A stretch of DNA of 64,000 nucleotides from the NCBI GenBank assembly GCA_031835245.1, contig JAVKOQ010000059.1, positions 62,001-126,000 on the forward strand, in the 5' to 3' direction. Positions 33,626 to 43,935 of the stretch are shown here, piece by piece (the stretch's first letter is position 1; every line of letters begins with the position of its first letter). The DNA is from Balamuthia mandrillaris (lineage: Eukaryota; Discosea; Longamoebia; Balamuthiidae). Under the pieces are notes generated by a model. The model worked only from the letters and a program-made list of their open reading frames with translations. It searched no databases and had not been told where the DNA came from. The translations under genes were made by a program, and so were the position numbers.

Positions 33626-33846
33626 CTTCTTTTTTTTCCTTTTTATTTTTAAATGTAATCCATTTAACCGTCTCACCACTTGCCGACGACTCCAGCGTGC
33701 CTCCTCCACTGGGTAGGCGGCAGAAAGATTAAAAAAAAACCAGTGCAAGTGAAAAGTTTTATTTTTATCTTGTGCACGTTGATATAACAATGCCCACAGA
33801 GAAAATGGTTCGTGCGCTTTGTTGGCGTGTCTCGTTGCCTACCGGG

Positions 33847-34823
33847 CTACTGCAAAGTGCAACGACACGTTTTCCCTTTCTTCTTTGTTTCCACCGCCCT
33901 GTTTTCACGCCTTTCCCTCTCTGTAATTTGCGGGGCCGACTGTCGTGCTTGAAGAACGGGCAAAGCGGCGGTCTGGAACACCAGGTCGACATTTTCGCCA
34001 GTGGTGTGGCAGCACTTCAACCAGCCAACGGCTCCCATTCTTCGACAGGACCTCAAGTTAGCATACCACCGTCCCCATTTGAACCAATACAAAAACAAAC
34101 CTGTTGGCGATCTCCTTTGCATCTTCATCACAGGCAGGTCTCTGGAAGGTATTTCTATTCCTTTCGTTGTCCTCGGTGCCGACCAACACCACCAAGGCAT
34201 TTGGGTGGGCCTCTTTTATGTCTCTGTGCCAAATGTGGGATGCTTTCTTCAACGTATAGCAGTCATGGGTACTGTAGAGCATTATGAAGACGTCGGCGGG
34301 AGGCGTTTGAAAGCTGCCGAAGTCCCTTTGTGTGTCATAAAAATAGTTTTGAGAGGTTAGATAAGGCAAGAAGACAGAAGCACCGATGAAAGGGCCCGGA
34401 AGAAAGGAGTACTCACCCAAAGTTATGGAAGATACGCAAAAGAACGTCTCCTTCGAAACGCACATGATACGGAACATCACAGAGATGCTGGTGCTCGAGA
34501 GTCTGACGGCGAGCGAAGACATGAGAAAGCTGTCGAATGTCGTTGCTCATAACACCAACTACGGCGATGTTAACCCAGTTGAAATCGCTGAAGGTGGAAA
34601 ACGCGAGCCTCAGTTCAGCTCTCCCGGCTTTCAACACGGCTCTCTTAGCTTTCTCATGCTTACTACATAATTTTAAAAGATAGGGTGAGGGGTTTACGGA
34701 AGAAAAACAAGAAGAAGCAAAAAGTACATTTTGAGGATAAGGGATTTGAGATTCGCGTACGAACTTTCCCCAGCTACCCTTATCGAAGATGAAGATTGGA
34801 CAAGGCAGTACAGCGAGTGCCAT
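33847..34823 (-). CDS. Rho-family-like protein lacking the GTP-binding motifs (candidate pseudoGTPase)
   Basis: Three exons are supported by GG|GTGAGT..AAAG and AG|GTTTGT..TTGAG junctions in matching phase. The chain aligns along a Rho/Rac fold. NWVNIAVVGVMSNDIRQL stands where the P-loop GDGAVGKT should be. FGGDFGSFQTPPADVFIMLY replaces DTAGQEDYDRLRPLSY..DVFL, and ALVVLVGTEDN replaces ILVGTKxDL. RRMGAVGWLKCCHTTGENV then VFQTAALPVLQAR matches the Rho C-terminal helix region (IGAxxYxECSA..VFExA). The tail is polybasic and ends CTLQ, a CaaX-type prenylation signal. All three nucleotide-contact motifs are altered while the fold and the lipid anchor are kept, so a membrane-bound protein that does not switch with GTP is likely. 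The N-terminus is unsure: the frame is open to ATG 34823, but about 60 residues before NIAVVG have no counterpart in Rho. It is convergent with the ABC gene. Confidence 0.7.
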
Positions 34824-35460
34824 AGTTGGTCAGTGGCGGCAACTCTGTTCCAATTCTTCAAGTCATTTGTTTTGTAAATTAGAAGAGTGACAGAGTTCAG
34901 AAGGAAACAGGTGTCCGGCAACCAGAACAATGGTTACCCAACAAACAGACCAACGGAGTACAGATCCTTTCCAGTCGTGAGGTGCTGGAAAACCTTCAAA
35001 ATGATCTCATCAGCAGTTTCCCCCCACCCAGCTTGCATTGTTGCCATGTTTGGTCTACTCTTTTTTCCTTCCTTTGCTTTTTTTTTTATTTTTTTTCTGC
35101 TACTTCGGTTTAAGTTTGCTGTTGCTCGCTGTTTGACGAAGAGACGTTTGAAATTTCAATTAATGGGTTTTCCCGCCTTTTTTTTTTTGTTGACCAAACC
35201 GTTATTTTTGTCGACGCTTTCTGAAGGTTGGACCCTCAAACATAGTAGTTTTCCCGGGTCGACACGTTTATCCTGAGCCTTGTTGGACAAACTTTGATTT
35301 CAGATTTTCCGTCGTCGCAGCGCAGGCTGCCAGGCTTACGTCATGCTTTCAGCCTGATTTTGCAGGTCTCGAATGACGTCATTCAAGGAACATAACTTCA
35401 GGTACACACAACAAGCGACTCGTTGTTCGCTGTACATGTCTTTCTTTATTGCTCGCTGTT
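34824..35460. other. intergenic, no gene seen
   Basis: No coding or RNA signal is recognised. It contains a CRE-like palindrome TGACGTCA at 35374-35381 and a GTCGAC box at 35259. Confidence 0.5.
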
Positions 35461-37651
35461 TTAAAAGTTGAATCGTTCGGTATGCAGATGATGACGAGGG
35501 AAGTCTTCATCCGCCAACATCTCTTCCACCGACTGCATAAAGGCTTCCGGTCCGCAAAGAAACACATCCAGCTCTTTCTGCTCCGAACAAACTCTCAGCA
35601 ACTCTTCCTTTGTCAGTCTTCCTCCTCGTCGGACGTTCCATCTCTCTTCTTTTTCCTCTTCTCCGGCTTCTCGTGTGATGTAGACAAACACTCGCAAAAA
35701 TGGCAGCTGTTGCGTCGCGTGTTTCAGCTCCTCCTCGAAGATAACATCTCTCGAAGTAGAAATTGAATACACCAGTCGCACGTCCAGCTTTTCTTCTTCT
35801 TCTTTCCTCAACGGATGATACACCATTCCTCTCAGCATTGACATGAAAGGAGTAATGCCAACCCCGCCTGCTATCATCACCACATTGTTCGTTCTTCTCT
35901 GATGCTCCAAAGTGAACTCACCTCCAATGCTCAAGAGTCGAACGAAAAAAGAGGAGCCCTCTTTCACTCGGTCATGCAGCCAGTTGGATACCAGCCCTCC
36001 TTCCTTCCGTTTCACCGTGACGCTGATGCTATAGTCCGATACCGTTTTTGGGGCGGAGGCAATCGTCCACGTTCTTACGACCGTTTTCGTTTCGTTCGTC
36101 CTCTCCCCTTCATGTTGGCTAAGGTCCAACTCGAAAGTGGCGTATTGGCCTGCCTTTTGGTTTGTGGTAAGAGCGATGCCTCCGTTGAAGGTGAACGTCA
36201 AGGTATCCAACGTCTCTTGAGCGACAGCGATGCAATTCAGCCTGTACCCTTCCTTCATCCCTGTCACTGGATTGACGCCCTCTTCCATCCGCAACTCTGG
36301 CAGGAAGGGAGAGTTCTCCATAAACCTCCAACGAAAAGGAACTGCTTCACGCGTCAATCGCACCGCCTTCACTTCTACGCGAACCATCCGCTGTGCTCCG
36401 GGCAAACTGTTCTTGTCCTCCATCAACACTTTGGCCTCTCCTTTCACTTGCAGCACATCCCCACTCTCAAAGTCCAAGAAGAGCAGGCCGCACTTGGGGT
36501 TTTTCCAAAGGTTGCCCAGAGTGTTGAAGAAGAAGTTGCCAACGTAGTCCGGAAAGAGGAGAAAAGTATGTCCTTCCTGCTCCAAAATTTGAACGAAACC
36601 TGGCTTGCCTCCTCTGTGGGAGACGTCAACACCATGAGAGGGACGGGTTGGGTCTTCGAACAAGGAGGACGCAATGAAGAAGGTGTCCGCGTTGGCGATG
36701 ATGGCTCGTTGTTCGTTGTTGAGGCGGTCTCCCAGATAAACTTCACATTCTTGTCCGATGGCGGCAAGCGCTTCCTCTGAGAATTCTATTTGGCGAGCTT
36801 GGATGTACTATGGGGTAAAAAGGGAGCGGTGAGGTTAAAACGGAAACCAAAGTGCGGGGAAGGTATGAGGAGAAAGATGGGTGAGACAGAGAAGAAGAAG
36901 AAGAGGAAGAAGGAGAAGAACAAGAAGAACAAGAACAAGAACAAGAGGAAACACAGCAATAACAAGAAGAATGAGAACACGTGGAGAAACAAAACAAAAA
37001 TAAAAAGAAGAAGAGTAGCTCAGTTGAAACGTACTTTCGGACAATTGCCAAAGCTAAGATCGACTTCAAATAAAAAGCTGCCATTGCCTTCTTCGTCCAA
37101 GTGGACCTCTTTCACCCTGCCGTTTGCTCTGTTCCTTCTTCGCGTGTGAAACTGGATGCCAAGCAATCCCAACGGTGCTCCTTGCTTCAAGTTTTGCCTC
37201 AAAGGATCTTTCCACAACAGAAATGATGCAGAAGAAGAAGAAGAAGAAGAAGAAGAAGAAGAAGAAGAAGAAGAAGAAGAAAAGAGCAGTGTGGTGTCGG
37301 TAGGAGAAGAGATGAAGCCTGGTCTGCCAAACACGAGAGAGGCCCATGGCCAGCCTTCCTCGTCTAAGCTGCCGACCGCCATGAAGGGCTGCTCGTTGAA
37401 GAACTGTCGATGCTGCATGGGCATAAACGAGCGCAATATCCTGCTCCCCAGCTATATATTTTTTTTTAAAAAAAGCATTAAAATAACGTTTCGTGATATG
37501 TAACGAAAATGAAAGGAGAGAGAAAGCAACAAAAAAAAAAACGAACCTCTTGGTTGACGGGGACCAAAGCAGGGTCCACCAGCCGCATGACCTCCTTCTC
37601 GCCTTCGTTCCATACATCCCTGTCCCCAGGCGCCACAAGACCGGTGGCCAT
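35461..37651 (-). CDS. PPOX-type flavin-binding domain fused to a ferredoxin-NADP reductase-like oxidoreductase
   Basis: Four exons run from ATG 37651 (MATGLVAPGDRDVWNEGEKE) to TAA 35461-35463. The N-terminal half is a pyridoxamine-phosphate-oxidase-like split barrel: RQFFNEQPFMAVGSLDEEG, WASLVFGRPGFISSPTDTTL, SRHGVDVSHRGGKPGFVQ-like DVSHRGGKPGFVQI, and FPDYVGNFFFNTLGNLWKNP. The C-terminal half is an FNR domain: GQYATFELDL, VRTWTIASAP (flavin-contact RxYS-like), GGLVSNWLHD, VMIAGGVGITPFMSMLRGM (NAD(P)H-binding GGxGxTP) and FLCGPEAFMQSVEEML. Such fusions are known in bacteria and fungi as flavin oxidoreductases of unclear substrate. There is no iron-sulphur tail. A (GAA)n tract within the coding exon inserts a poly-Ser loop into the barrel. 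Confidence 0.88.
37228..37282. repeat. (GAA)n tract coding for poly-Ser in the PPOX-FNR exon
   Basis: About 17 GAA triplets (TTC on the sense strand, read in the TCT frame as Ser) lie within an exon between FISSPTDTTLLF and ASFLLWKDPLRQN. Unlike the other tracts in this window, no splice signals flank it, so it is probably translated. Confidence 0.85.
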
Positions 37652-37901
37652 GGCTCTGTTTTTTTTTTTTATTATTATTTTAAAAAAATAATTTTTATTG
37701 TAATTTTTGAATAATTTATTTTGTTTGGGGAAATTGGGACATTTAATGTCTATTAGGATGACGCCATTCCGGAGAATGAAATATGCCCCCATTGGCTCGC
37801 TTTTTCTCCGATTCCGTTGACACCTATTAGGTTGGAGCTCATCTGCGCGCGTCTGTTCAATTTTTATCAACAAAAATAAACAAATACAATAAATAAACTC
37901 T

Positions 37902-39486
37902 TTACAGAGCTTTGGCAGCGTTCCAGATGCGGTTCCTCACTCCCAGAACCAAGCCCAGGTCCTTGAGATCATCCAAAGAGAGGTGCTTCACGTCCTGCAA
38001 GGTCCGGATGCAGTTCTCCTTGAAGACCTGCACGACCTGCTGGAGCAAGTCGGAGGGAACGATGGCATGCAAGAAAGAGCATACAGCTTCCTCTTCTCCT
38101 TCTTGTTGACGAGGTTGCTGATGTCCTTCCTGCTTCACTCCTTGCTGGATTTTCTCTTTCATCCGTTCTTCTTGAGTTGCGTCTTTCGCTTCTTCTTGTT
38201 GTTGTTGGCTAAACCGGAATAATTCCTCTTCTTCTTCTTCTTTTGCCTCTGGTAGTTCTTTCTCTTTGGGGTGCTCCGTTTCCTCTTTGACTTCAGCATG
38301 CTGTTGTTGGCTAAAGCGGAACAGCTCCTCTTCCTCTGATTCATTATCCTCTCTCTGCTGCTCGCTTCCGCTTGGTTTGTGCTCCTCTTTCACTTTTTCT
38401 TCTTTCGCTTTCTTCTGCGGCAGCCCTTCTTCAACAGCCTCTTTAGCATCTTCATCCCGCTCTCCTTCCTCTTTCTGTTGTCCTTCTGTAGTCTTTGCAG
38501 AGAAGCAAAAGTTTAGCAAAAAGAAAGAAGAAAAGGAAGAACGCAGAAGAAGACAAACTGTTTTTTGTAGTTTTGCTTTTCGGGGGCTGACTGACGTTCG
38601 CGACGAAAAAGAAGATGCTCTTTTGTTTCTGCCCTTCTTTTTGGTGTTGCTGGTCGCTTTTCTTTGTCGTTTCTCCTCTGCTTTGGCTATCTTTTGCAGA
38701 AGAGGCCCATCCAAACCGAAGACAAGAAGTTCGGCCAGGTCCTGTGTCTTCTCCAACTTGTGGGTGTCAATGGAGGAAAGGAACATCAGCTCGTGCAGGT
38801 TGTGGACTTGAGAGAGGACATGAACGAGACTGGCAGTCATGATGGCGTCCTTCAACTGCCTTATCCTTTGGATATGGTCCATCGTTTCGTCCGTCTGTAT
38901 TTCATATTCCTGCAGAAGAGTAAGAACAAAGGACAAAAAGCAAGAAAAGAGAACTTAGGAGAAGAAGAAGACGACGCAGAAGAGCACGATAAAAGAGAAA
39001 GAAATCAAAACGACAAAAGCGAGAATGACGAGGATAGCAAACCCGTTCAAAGGCTGCCAGCAAGGGCTTATCAATGGCAAACATGCCCACAAGGTGCAGC
39101 ACAAAGTCATCCTTGCCATCCCGCCGCAACCGGTCGGCCAGCCGCTTGACATGACCAGAGTCGCTCCGCCTCGCGCTCAAGTTCTCGAGGAGGTGCAGCT
39201 CTGTGGTGTACTTCAGGATAACGTCCGCGCTGGGCATGATGGCCAGCGTGAAGCGACGAACAGCCTCCGCAAAGACCACGCTCTCAAGCTCGCGAAGGAC
39301 TTGCTCCTCTGCTTCTTTCTCTTCATCCGCCTCATTGCGGTTACGATCGTTGGGTTGTGCGGAGAGATACTTTTGCTTCACGTTGTTGCGTTTGATTAGC
39401 AAGAGCTGCTTGCGAGCGGCGGGGCAGAAGGAGGACAGAACCTCATGGATAGGTCGTGCCGTCCTCCTCTGTCCAACTGCTTCCAT
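37902..39486 (-). CDS. charged coiled-coil protein with a C-terminal SAM-like domain
   Basis: Three exons run from ATG 39486 (MEAVGQRRTARPIHEVLSSF) to the stop at 37902. The N-terminal region is helical (SVVFAEAVRRFTLAIMPSAD, then RLADRLRRDGKDDFVLHLVG). The second exon continues with helices (QTDETMDHIQRIRQLKDAI, LVHVLSQVHNLHELMFL) and ends in a basic Ser-rich part that looks like a nuclear localisation signal. The third exon is acidic and contains two copies of EEELFRFSQQQ about 40 residues apart. It ends in a helical bundle (FLHAIVPSDLLQQVV..IRTLQDVKHLSLDDLKDLGL) with the LxxLT..DLxxLG..GxRxRI pattern of SAM domains. I do not recognise the family. The start lies near a divergent region that also holds the 5S gene. 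Confidence 0.7.
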
Positions 39487-39537
39487 TCCTTTGTATCTAC
39501 TGTCTTGTTCTTCGCGTTATCTTTTTCCACAATAAAA

Positions 39538-39852
39538 ATGGCGGGAAATATAGCCGTTATAACGCAACGGAAACAAAGTCGGAATGATGGGCAAGCGGAA
39601 GCTCTCCGCGCGCCTGTGCCATGCCCTGATGTTCGATTCTTCGTGGAAGCAGATGAGTCCTATCTGTTTTTCCCCATAGTAGAATATAATATCCTAGGGT
39701 GTTTAGACCCTAGGGGGTTTGGTTATCTCTGTCTCGGTGGCGAACACCATAATGCAAAGAAGTCGAGTTTAAGTGAATACTTTTGTCGGTATGTTGAGCA
39801 GCCCGTACGATCGAAAATCAGCGAACAATCGAATGTCGAATCAGTCATCTGA
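39538..39852 (+). CDS. doubtful short open frame between the SAM-like gene and 5S rRNA
   Basis: ATG 39538 (MAGNIAVITQRKQ) opens a frame of about 105 codons ending at 39852. It overlaps a small palindrome, CCTAGGGT..ACCCTAGG at 39694-39715. No family or splice support is seen, and chance is a reasonable explanation. The rest of 39490-39950 shows nothing else. Confidence 0.15.
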   Translation: MAGNIAVITQRKQSRNDGQAEALRAPVPCPDVRFFVEADESYLFFPIVEYNILGCLDPRGFGYLCLGGEHHNAKKSSLSEYFCRYVEQPVRSKISEQSNVESVI

Positions 39853-39953
39853 AAGGACAGGTGCAAGAAGGGCACAGGGCAAGAACTGTCGACAGCCCAA
39901 CGGTGAATGAGAAGTGGGATAGGGCCATTACACAAGAACTGGTGTGCTCGGTC

Positions 39954-40072
39954 GGATACGGCCATACTGCGGAGAAAGCACCGCTTCCCGTCCGATCAGC
40001 GAAGTTAAGCTCCGCCAGGCGATGTTAGTACTGGGGTGGGTGACCACCCGGGAATCCATCGTGCTGTATCCT
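39954..40072 (+). rRNA. 5S ribosomal RNA, complete
   Basis: The 119-base gene begins GGATACGGCCATACTGCGG and ends GTGCTGTATCCT, so the two ends pair as helix I (GGATAC with GTATCC). The internal control region is present: GCGAAGTTAAGCTCCGCCAG and, further on, GTTAGTACTGGGGTGGGTGA. A run of T at 40075-40083 ends transcription by polymerase III. It is a single copy here, not in an rDNA unit, so 5S genes are dispersed in this genome. A truncated copy lies at 1083-1273. Confidence 0.97.
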
Positions 40073-40461
40073 CCCTTTTTTTTTCTGTTGCTATCTTTAC
40101 CCTTTTCTTCGCTCCTCGCTGTTCCCTCATGTCGACAATCATATTTTGTGTCGACGGATGCATGCATACACGGAGGGCATGCGTCGAACCCGCGGACGTC
40201 GGACGGGAGGCACCAGTTTTGTTTTTGGTAAGTAACCAACGGTAACAACAGGCCACAACGACGGAGAGAGAAGAGCGCGCCCAGAGAGAAGAGAGGAGAG
40301 AGCACAGCCACCACCACACCGCCACAGCCAAGGAGAGGAGAAAAGACAGAGGAGAAGAGAAGAGAGACCTTTCTCCCGCTCCGCTCGCCGCACCACGGAC
40401 GGTGTAACGTCTCTTTGCGCAGCTATTGATAAAACAATCATCTCAACAAAACAAAAAAAAA

Positions 40462-41925
40462 ATGAGTTCCCCTTCCTCTTCTTCTGCTTCTCCACCCTCC
40501 ACCCTGCTTCCTCCGTCTCCAATGGATGCCACCACCCCAGCTTCCTCCTCCTCCTCCTCCTCGCTTACTTCCACCTCCCCTGCAGTTCTCAGCCGCGGCT
40601 TGGCCCTCCCTTCGCCCCCTCCCTCCTCTGATGCATCCTTAGACTCTGCTACCGCCCTCCATCTTGACGCTCACACTGCCACTACTTCTCCTCTTATTGC
40701 ATCTGCTGCCACCACTCCCAGAAAATTGATCTCCAAGCAGGAGGCCCTCAAGAACCAGTGGGAGGAGAGGTACAGGGAGCTCAAGGCCTTCAAGGAGGAG
40801 CACGGCCACACCAACATCCCCCAACGCTCCACCGAGTTTCGCAGCCTGGGCATCTGGCTCAAGACGCAGCGCAGCAAGAAGCGGGCCGGCCGCCTGGACG
40901 TGGAGAAGCAGCAGAAGCTGGACGAGCTGGGCATCAGCTGGGGCATCTCCAGGGAGAGCAGCATGCAGTCGGAGGAGATTTGGGAGGCCAAGTTCGAGGC
41001 CCTGAAGCTCTACAAAAAGAAGTTTGGGCATTGCAACGTGCCTTCCACTCCCGCTTCTGAAGGTTCACCTTTATTTTTTTCTATCGCTTTCTCTTTTTCT
41101 TTTTTTCTTTGTTCTTTTCTCTTTTTTCCTTCTCTTATTTTCTTATATTGAATTCTTCCATGCTGAATACCCTGCCCAACAGGAAACGAATACGAGACGT
41201 TGGGCGTCTGGCTGAAGCATCAACGCAGCAACAAGCGAAAGGGCAAGTTGCGCAAGGAACGCAAGCGCAAGCTCAAAAAGCTGGGCGTCATTTGGGAGCC
41301 CAAGAAACAAATGGAGAAGATCAAGCGTATGAAGATGAAACAAAGCAAACGACTCAAGACCGATGCAACACAACTGCACGAAGGAGTTGGCGGCGAAATG
41401 GAAGGAGTAGGAGAGAGCAGCATGGCCACAACTTCCACATCGACTACTTCTGTTTTTGGAGGCGAGAGCAGCTCTTCGTCCACTTCTTCAGTGGACTCAA
41501 GTTTAGTAGGAGACATGGGATTAGCCTCAGACGTACTACAAAGGTTCAAGTACTCCACTAAAACTAACCCTTACCTGACTGGCGGCGCTTCAACAACAAC
41601 TAACATCATCGACAGCAACAACAGTCACAAAAGGAAGAAATCGGGAGGAGGTGAAGAAGACGAAGAAGAAGAAAGCAACAGCGAAGAAGATGAAGAGGAA
41701 GAAGAAGAGTTGATGGCAAATATGACAGCAGATTACAACAAGTTAGTAAGAGAGGTAATAACTCTCAGGCAAGGCCTCAAGCAGATTCCTGCGCTGAAAG
41801 CGGAGCTGCAATCGCTGAGACAGCTGCACGAGCATGAGGTGGCGGAGATGAATAAAGAGGTGGAAAGGTTGAAGCAGCAGGTCAAGGTCATGATAGAGGC
41901 ACATACCTCTTCTTTGCAGATATAG
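40462..41925 (+). CDS. protein with two helicase-associated (HA) DNA-binding domains
   Basis: Exons 40462-41062 and 41183-41925 join in phase 1. After a Ser/Pro/Thr-rich N-terminus there are two helicase-associated (HA) repeats. The first contains WEERYRELKAFKEEHGHTNI then LGIWLKTQRSKKRAG. The second contains WEAKFEALKLYKKKFGHCNV then LGVWLKHQRSNKRKGKL. These small helical units bind nucleic acid and in bacteria and algae usually follow helicase domains; no helicase is present here. The middle is basic (a likely nuclear signal), then Ser/Thr-rich and acidic. The C-terminus is a coiled coil (QSLRQLHEHEVAEMNKEVER). A chromatin or transcription role is plausible but not shown. The 5' region is separate from the 5S gene, 390 bp upstream. 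Confidence 0.85.
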
Positions 41926-42122
41926 ACTGTTATTTCAGTTTTTAGTTTTAATATAGATTGTAACGAAGATTTATACAGGTTTTAGTTTTAAGCTTTTCTT
42001 TCTACCTATTGGCGCTTCTTAAACGAAGGGGTAGACTTGCGACCTTCCTCGTGTGCGCTGATAGGAAGGTAATAGATGGTAACGTTGGCAAGGCGGTTGC
42101 TCCCCGAGAAAGATCTCTTGTA

Positions 42123-43655
42123 TCATCCGCTTTGCACGCAAGAGGCTGCCCTCAAACTCCTGCTCAGCTTCAGGTGCTCACGCAGCTTGCGTCGTGTTTG
42201 TTTGTCGGTCGGACAAGGCGGCTGTGCCTCCATACACATCCAACGCAACAACTTCCACCGCCCAAACCGGGCCGCCGTGTGGCTTGTCTCACAGCCCCAC
42301 ATACAGGGCGGCTGCGCCTCCTCCCGCATCCAACGCAACATGGCCCTCCTGTTTTTTGGAGCCTTCACAGCAGCTTCAGTCGTTGCGATGCCCCAACGAA
42401 ATGGCGGGTTCACCTCCATGCGAAGGAACTTGAGCATCTCCAGATGTCCCTTGCTGGCCGCTCTCTCGCAAACGCTCCCGAAACGGTCACTGTTGTGTAG
42501 GGCCTCTGCTCCTCGCTCTTGCACCAACCAACGCATCACATCGACGTGCCCGCCTTCTGCCACCCCACCCACTGCGCTGTCCTCCCAGGGACATCCCACA
42601 GCAAATAGCCATTGCAGGACCTGAAGCTGCCCTCCTGCGGCAGCCCGCGCTGAGACCACCCTGTCCAACTTGCCCCCACGGGCCACCAGCCATTGCAAAG
42701 CCTCCAGGTGGCCCCCACCGGCTGCTGCGGCGCAGGCTTGCCTCTCTCCGTCGAAGACAAGGCCAAGCTTGTCCTGCAACCACTACAAAATGTCCACCCT
42801 GCCTCCTTCTGCTGCCGCGTTGAAGAGCAGAAGCGTTTTTGCCGTGCTGGCGGGCTGGTGGCCAAGCTCCTCCACAACCCATTGCAGCAAGTGAAAGTGA
42901 CCCCCTTCCGCAGCAGAACATAATACGCACTCGAAGAAGCGTGGCACATCCAAGTGCTCGGTGAACAGCTCCTGCTGGTTTTTGGTGCTGTCTTCTCCGT
43001 CGCCTGGGGCATGGGCATGAACAGCGGCAGCCTTCCTTGCTTCAAGCCCGTGCTTCATCCACTTCAACGTCTCCAACTGTCCGCCACGAGCTGCGGCTGC
43101 CACGCAAGAGGAGCAGAACACATCCTTGAGCACACCGCCTTTCAGTGGAGTGCTGGCCATCCATTGAAGAATGTGAGTGTGGCCGGCAAAAGCCGCAGTG
43201 TCAAGCACTTGGAACTCGAAGCTGCCTATTTGCCAGCTTTCCAAGTGTTGGTGGAGCCACTGGAGGACTTGCAAGTGCCCCGCTTTTGCTGCCTCTTCGG
43301 TCAAGCGCTGTGCCTTTCCAAGCTGGTACCAAGGCAGGCCATGGGCCAGAGCTTGCAGCGCGTGCACACGCCCTGTGGCTGCCGCCACCAGGAAGAGCTT
43401 CTTTCGAGGAACGGCCAACAACCCGCACCCCGTTGCCCACTCCCAGAGCGTGTCCGCTTCGTTGTTGTTTGGCGCAAGGGCAAGGATGGTTCTTGCTCCG
43501 AGGCGGTTCCTTCTGTCCGGCGGGATGCACTCCCGCCAGCGACGGCAAACTTGGGAGAGCAGCCCAGCCAGGCCCTCTGGCAGCAGCTCGGTGAGTATGA
43601 AGCTGAGGAGCTCCTCGGGGAGCTCGTCCACAACCGCAGCGTCGTTCTCGCTCAT
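42123..43655 (-). pseudogene. second F-box/ankyrin-like gene, interrupted by one in-frame stop
   Basis: This inverted duplicate of the gene at 16328-17881 keeps the same reading frame almost throughout, from MSENDAAVVDELPEELL (ATG ending at 43655; an upstream ATG at 43676 is also in frame) to HLKLSRSLRAASCVQSG. At 42783-42785 the codon is TAG where the sister copy has GAG (DIL-E-WLQDKLG). This breaks the protein after about 290 codons; the remainder stays open for over 200 codons. The nearly intact frame means the stop is recent, or is an assembly error, or is tolerated. It could still make an F-box plus half-repeat protein. Confidence 0.85.
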
Positions 43656-43689
43656 TTGCTTCCTCGGTTCTTCCACTTGGGCAGTTTTT

Positions 43690-43935
43690 TAATACAGTGC
43701 ATTTTCTCCGAACGCAACGAATGAAGTCTTCCAGAAGGTTGTTTGCAACCTTCTTACCATCTTGTTCTTCTTCGCCATACGTCAGTTTTTCAGCTACCGA
43801 GTTTGGCCAGCTCACTGCACTCACCCATTGCGACCTCTCCGACAACCATTTGAAACGGACACCTTCTGGGTTATCGGAGAGGTTGCAGTGAGTGAGGGCG
43901 GTGAGCTGGCCAAACTCGGAGGGCAATTGCGTCAA
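43690..43935 (-). pseudogene. LRR gene fragment folded back on itself
   Basis: On the minus strand the frame reads TQLPSEFGQLTALTHCNLSDN, one leucine-rich repeat close to those of the LRR gene at 58895-60841 (LNALTHCHLSSNQL). It then continues into an inverted copy of the same unit. The arms 43797-43847 and 43869-43919 pair with 6 mismatches in 51, around a 21-base loop. The fragment abuts the 5' side of the interrupted F-box/ankyrin copy. Confidence 0.75.

Noticed and set aside
39694-39715. CCTAGGGT..ACCCTAGG palindrome as a terminator or attachment site
   Set aside because: It is a short hairpin without a T-run, partner copy or nearby gene end. Chance cannot be excluded.
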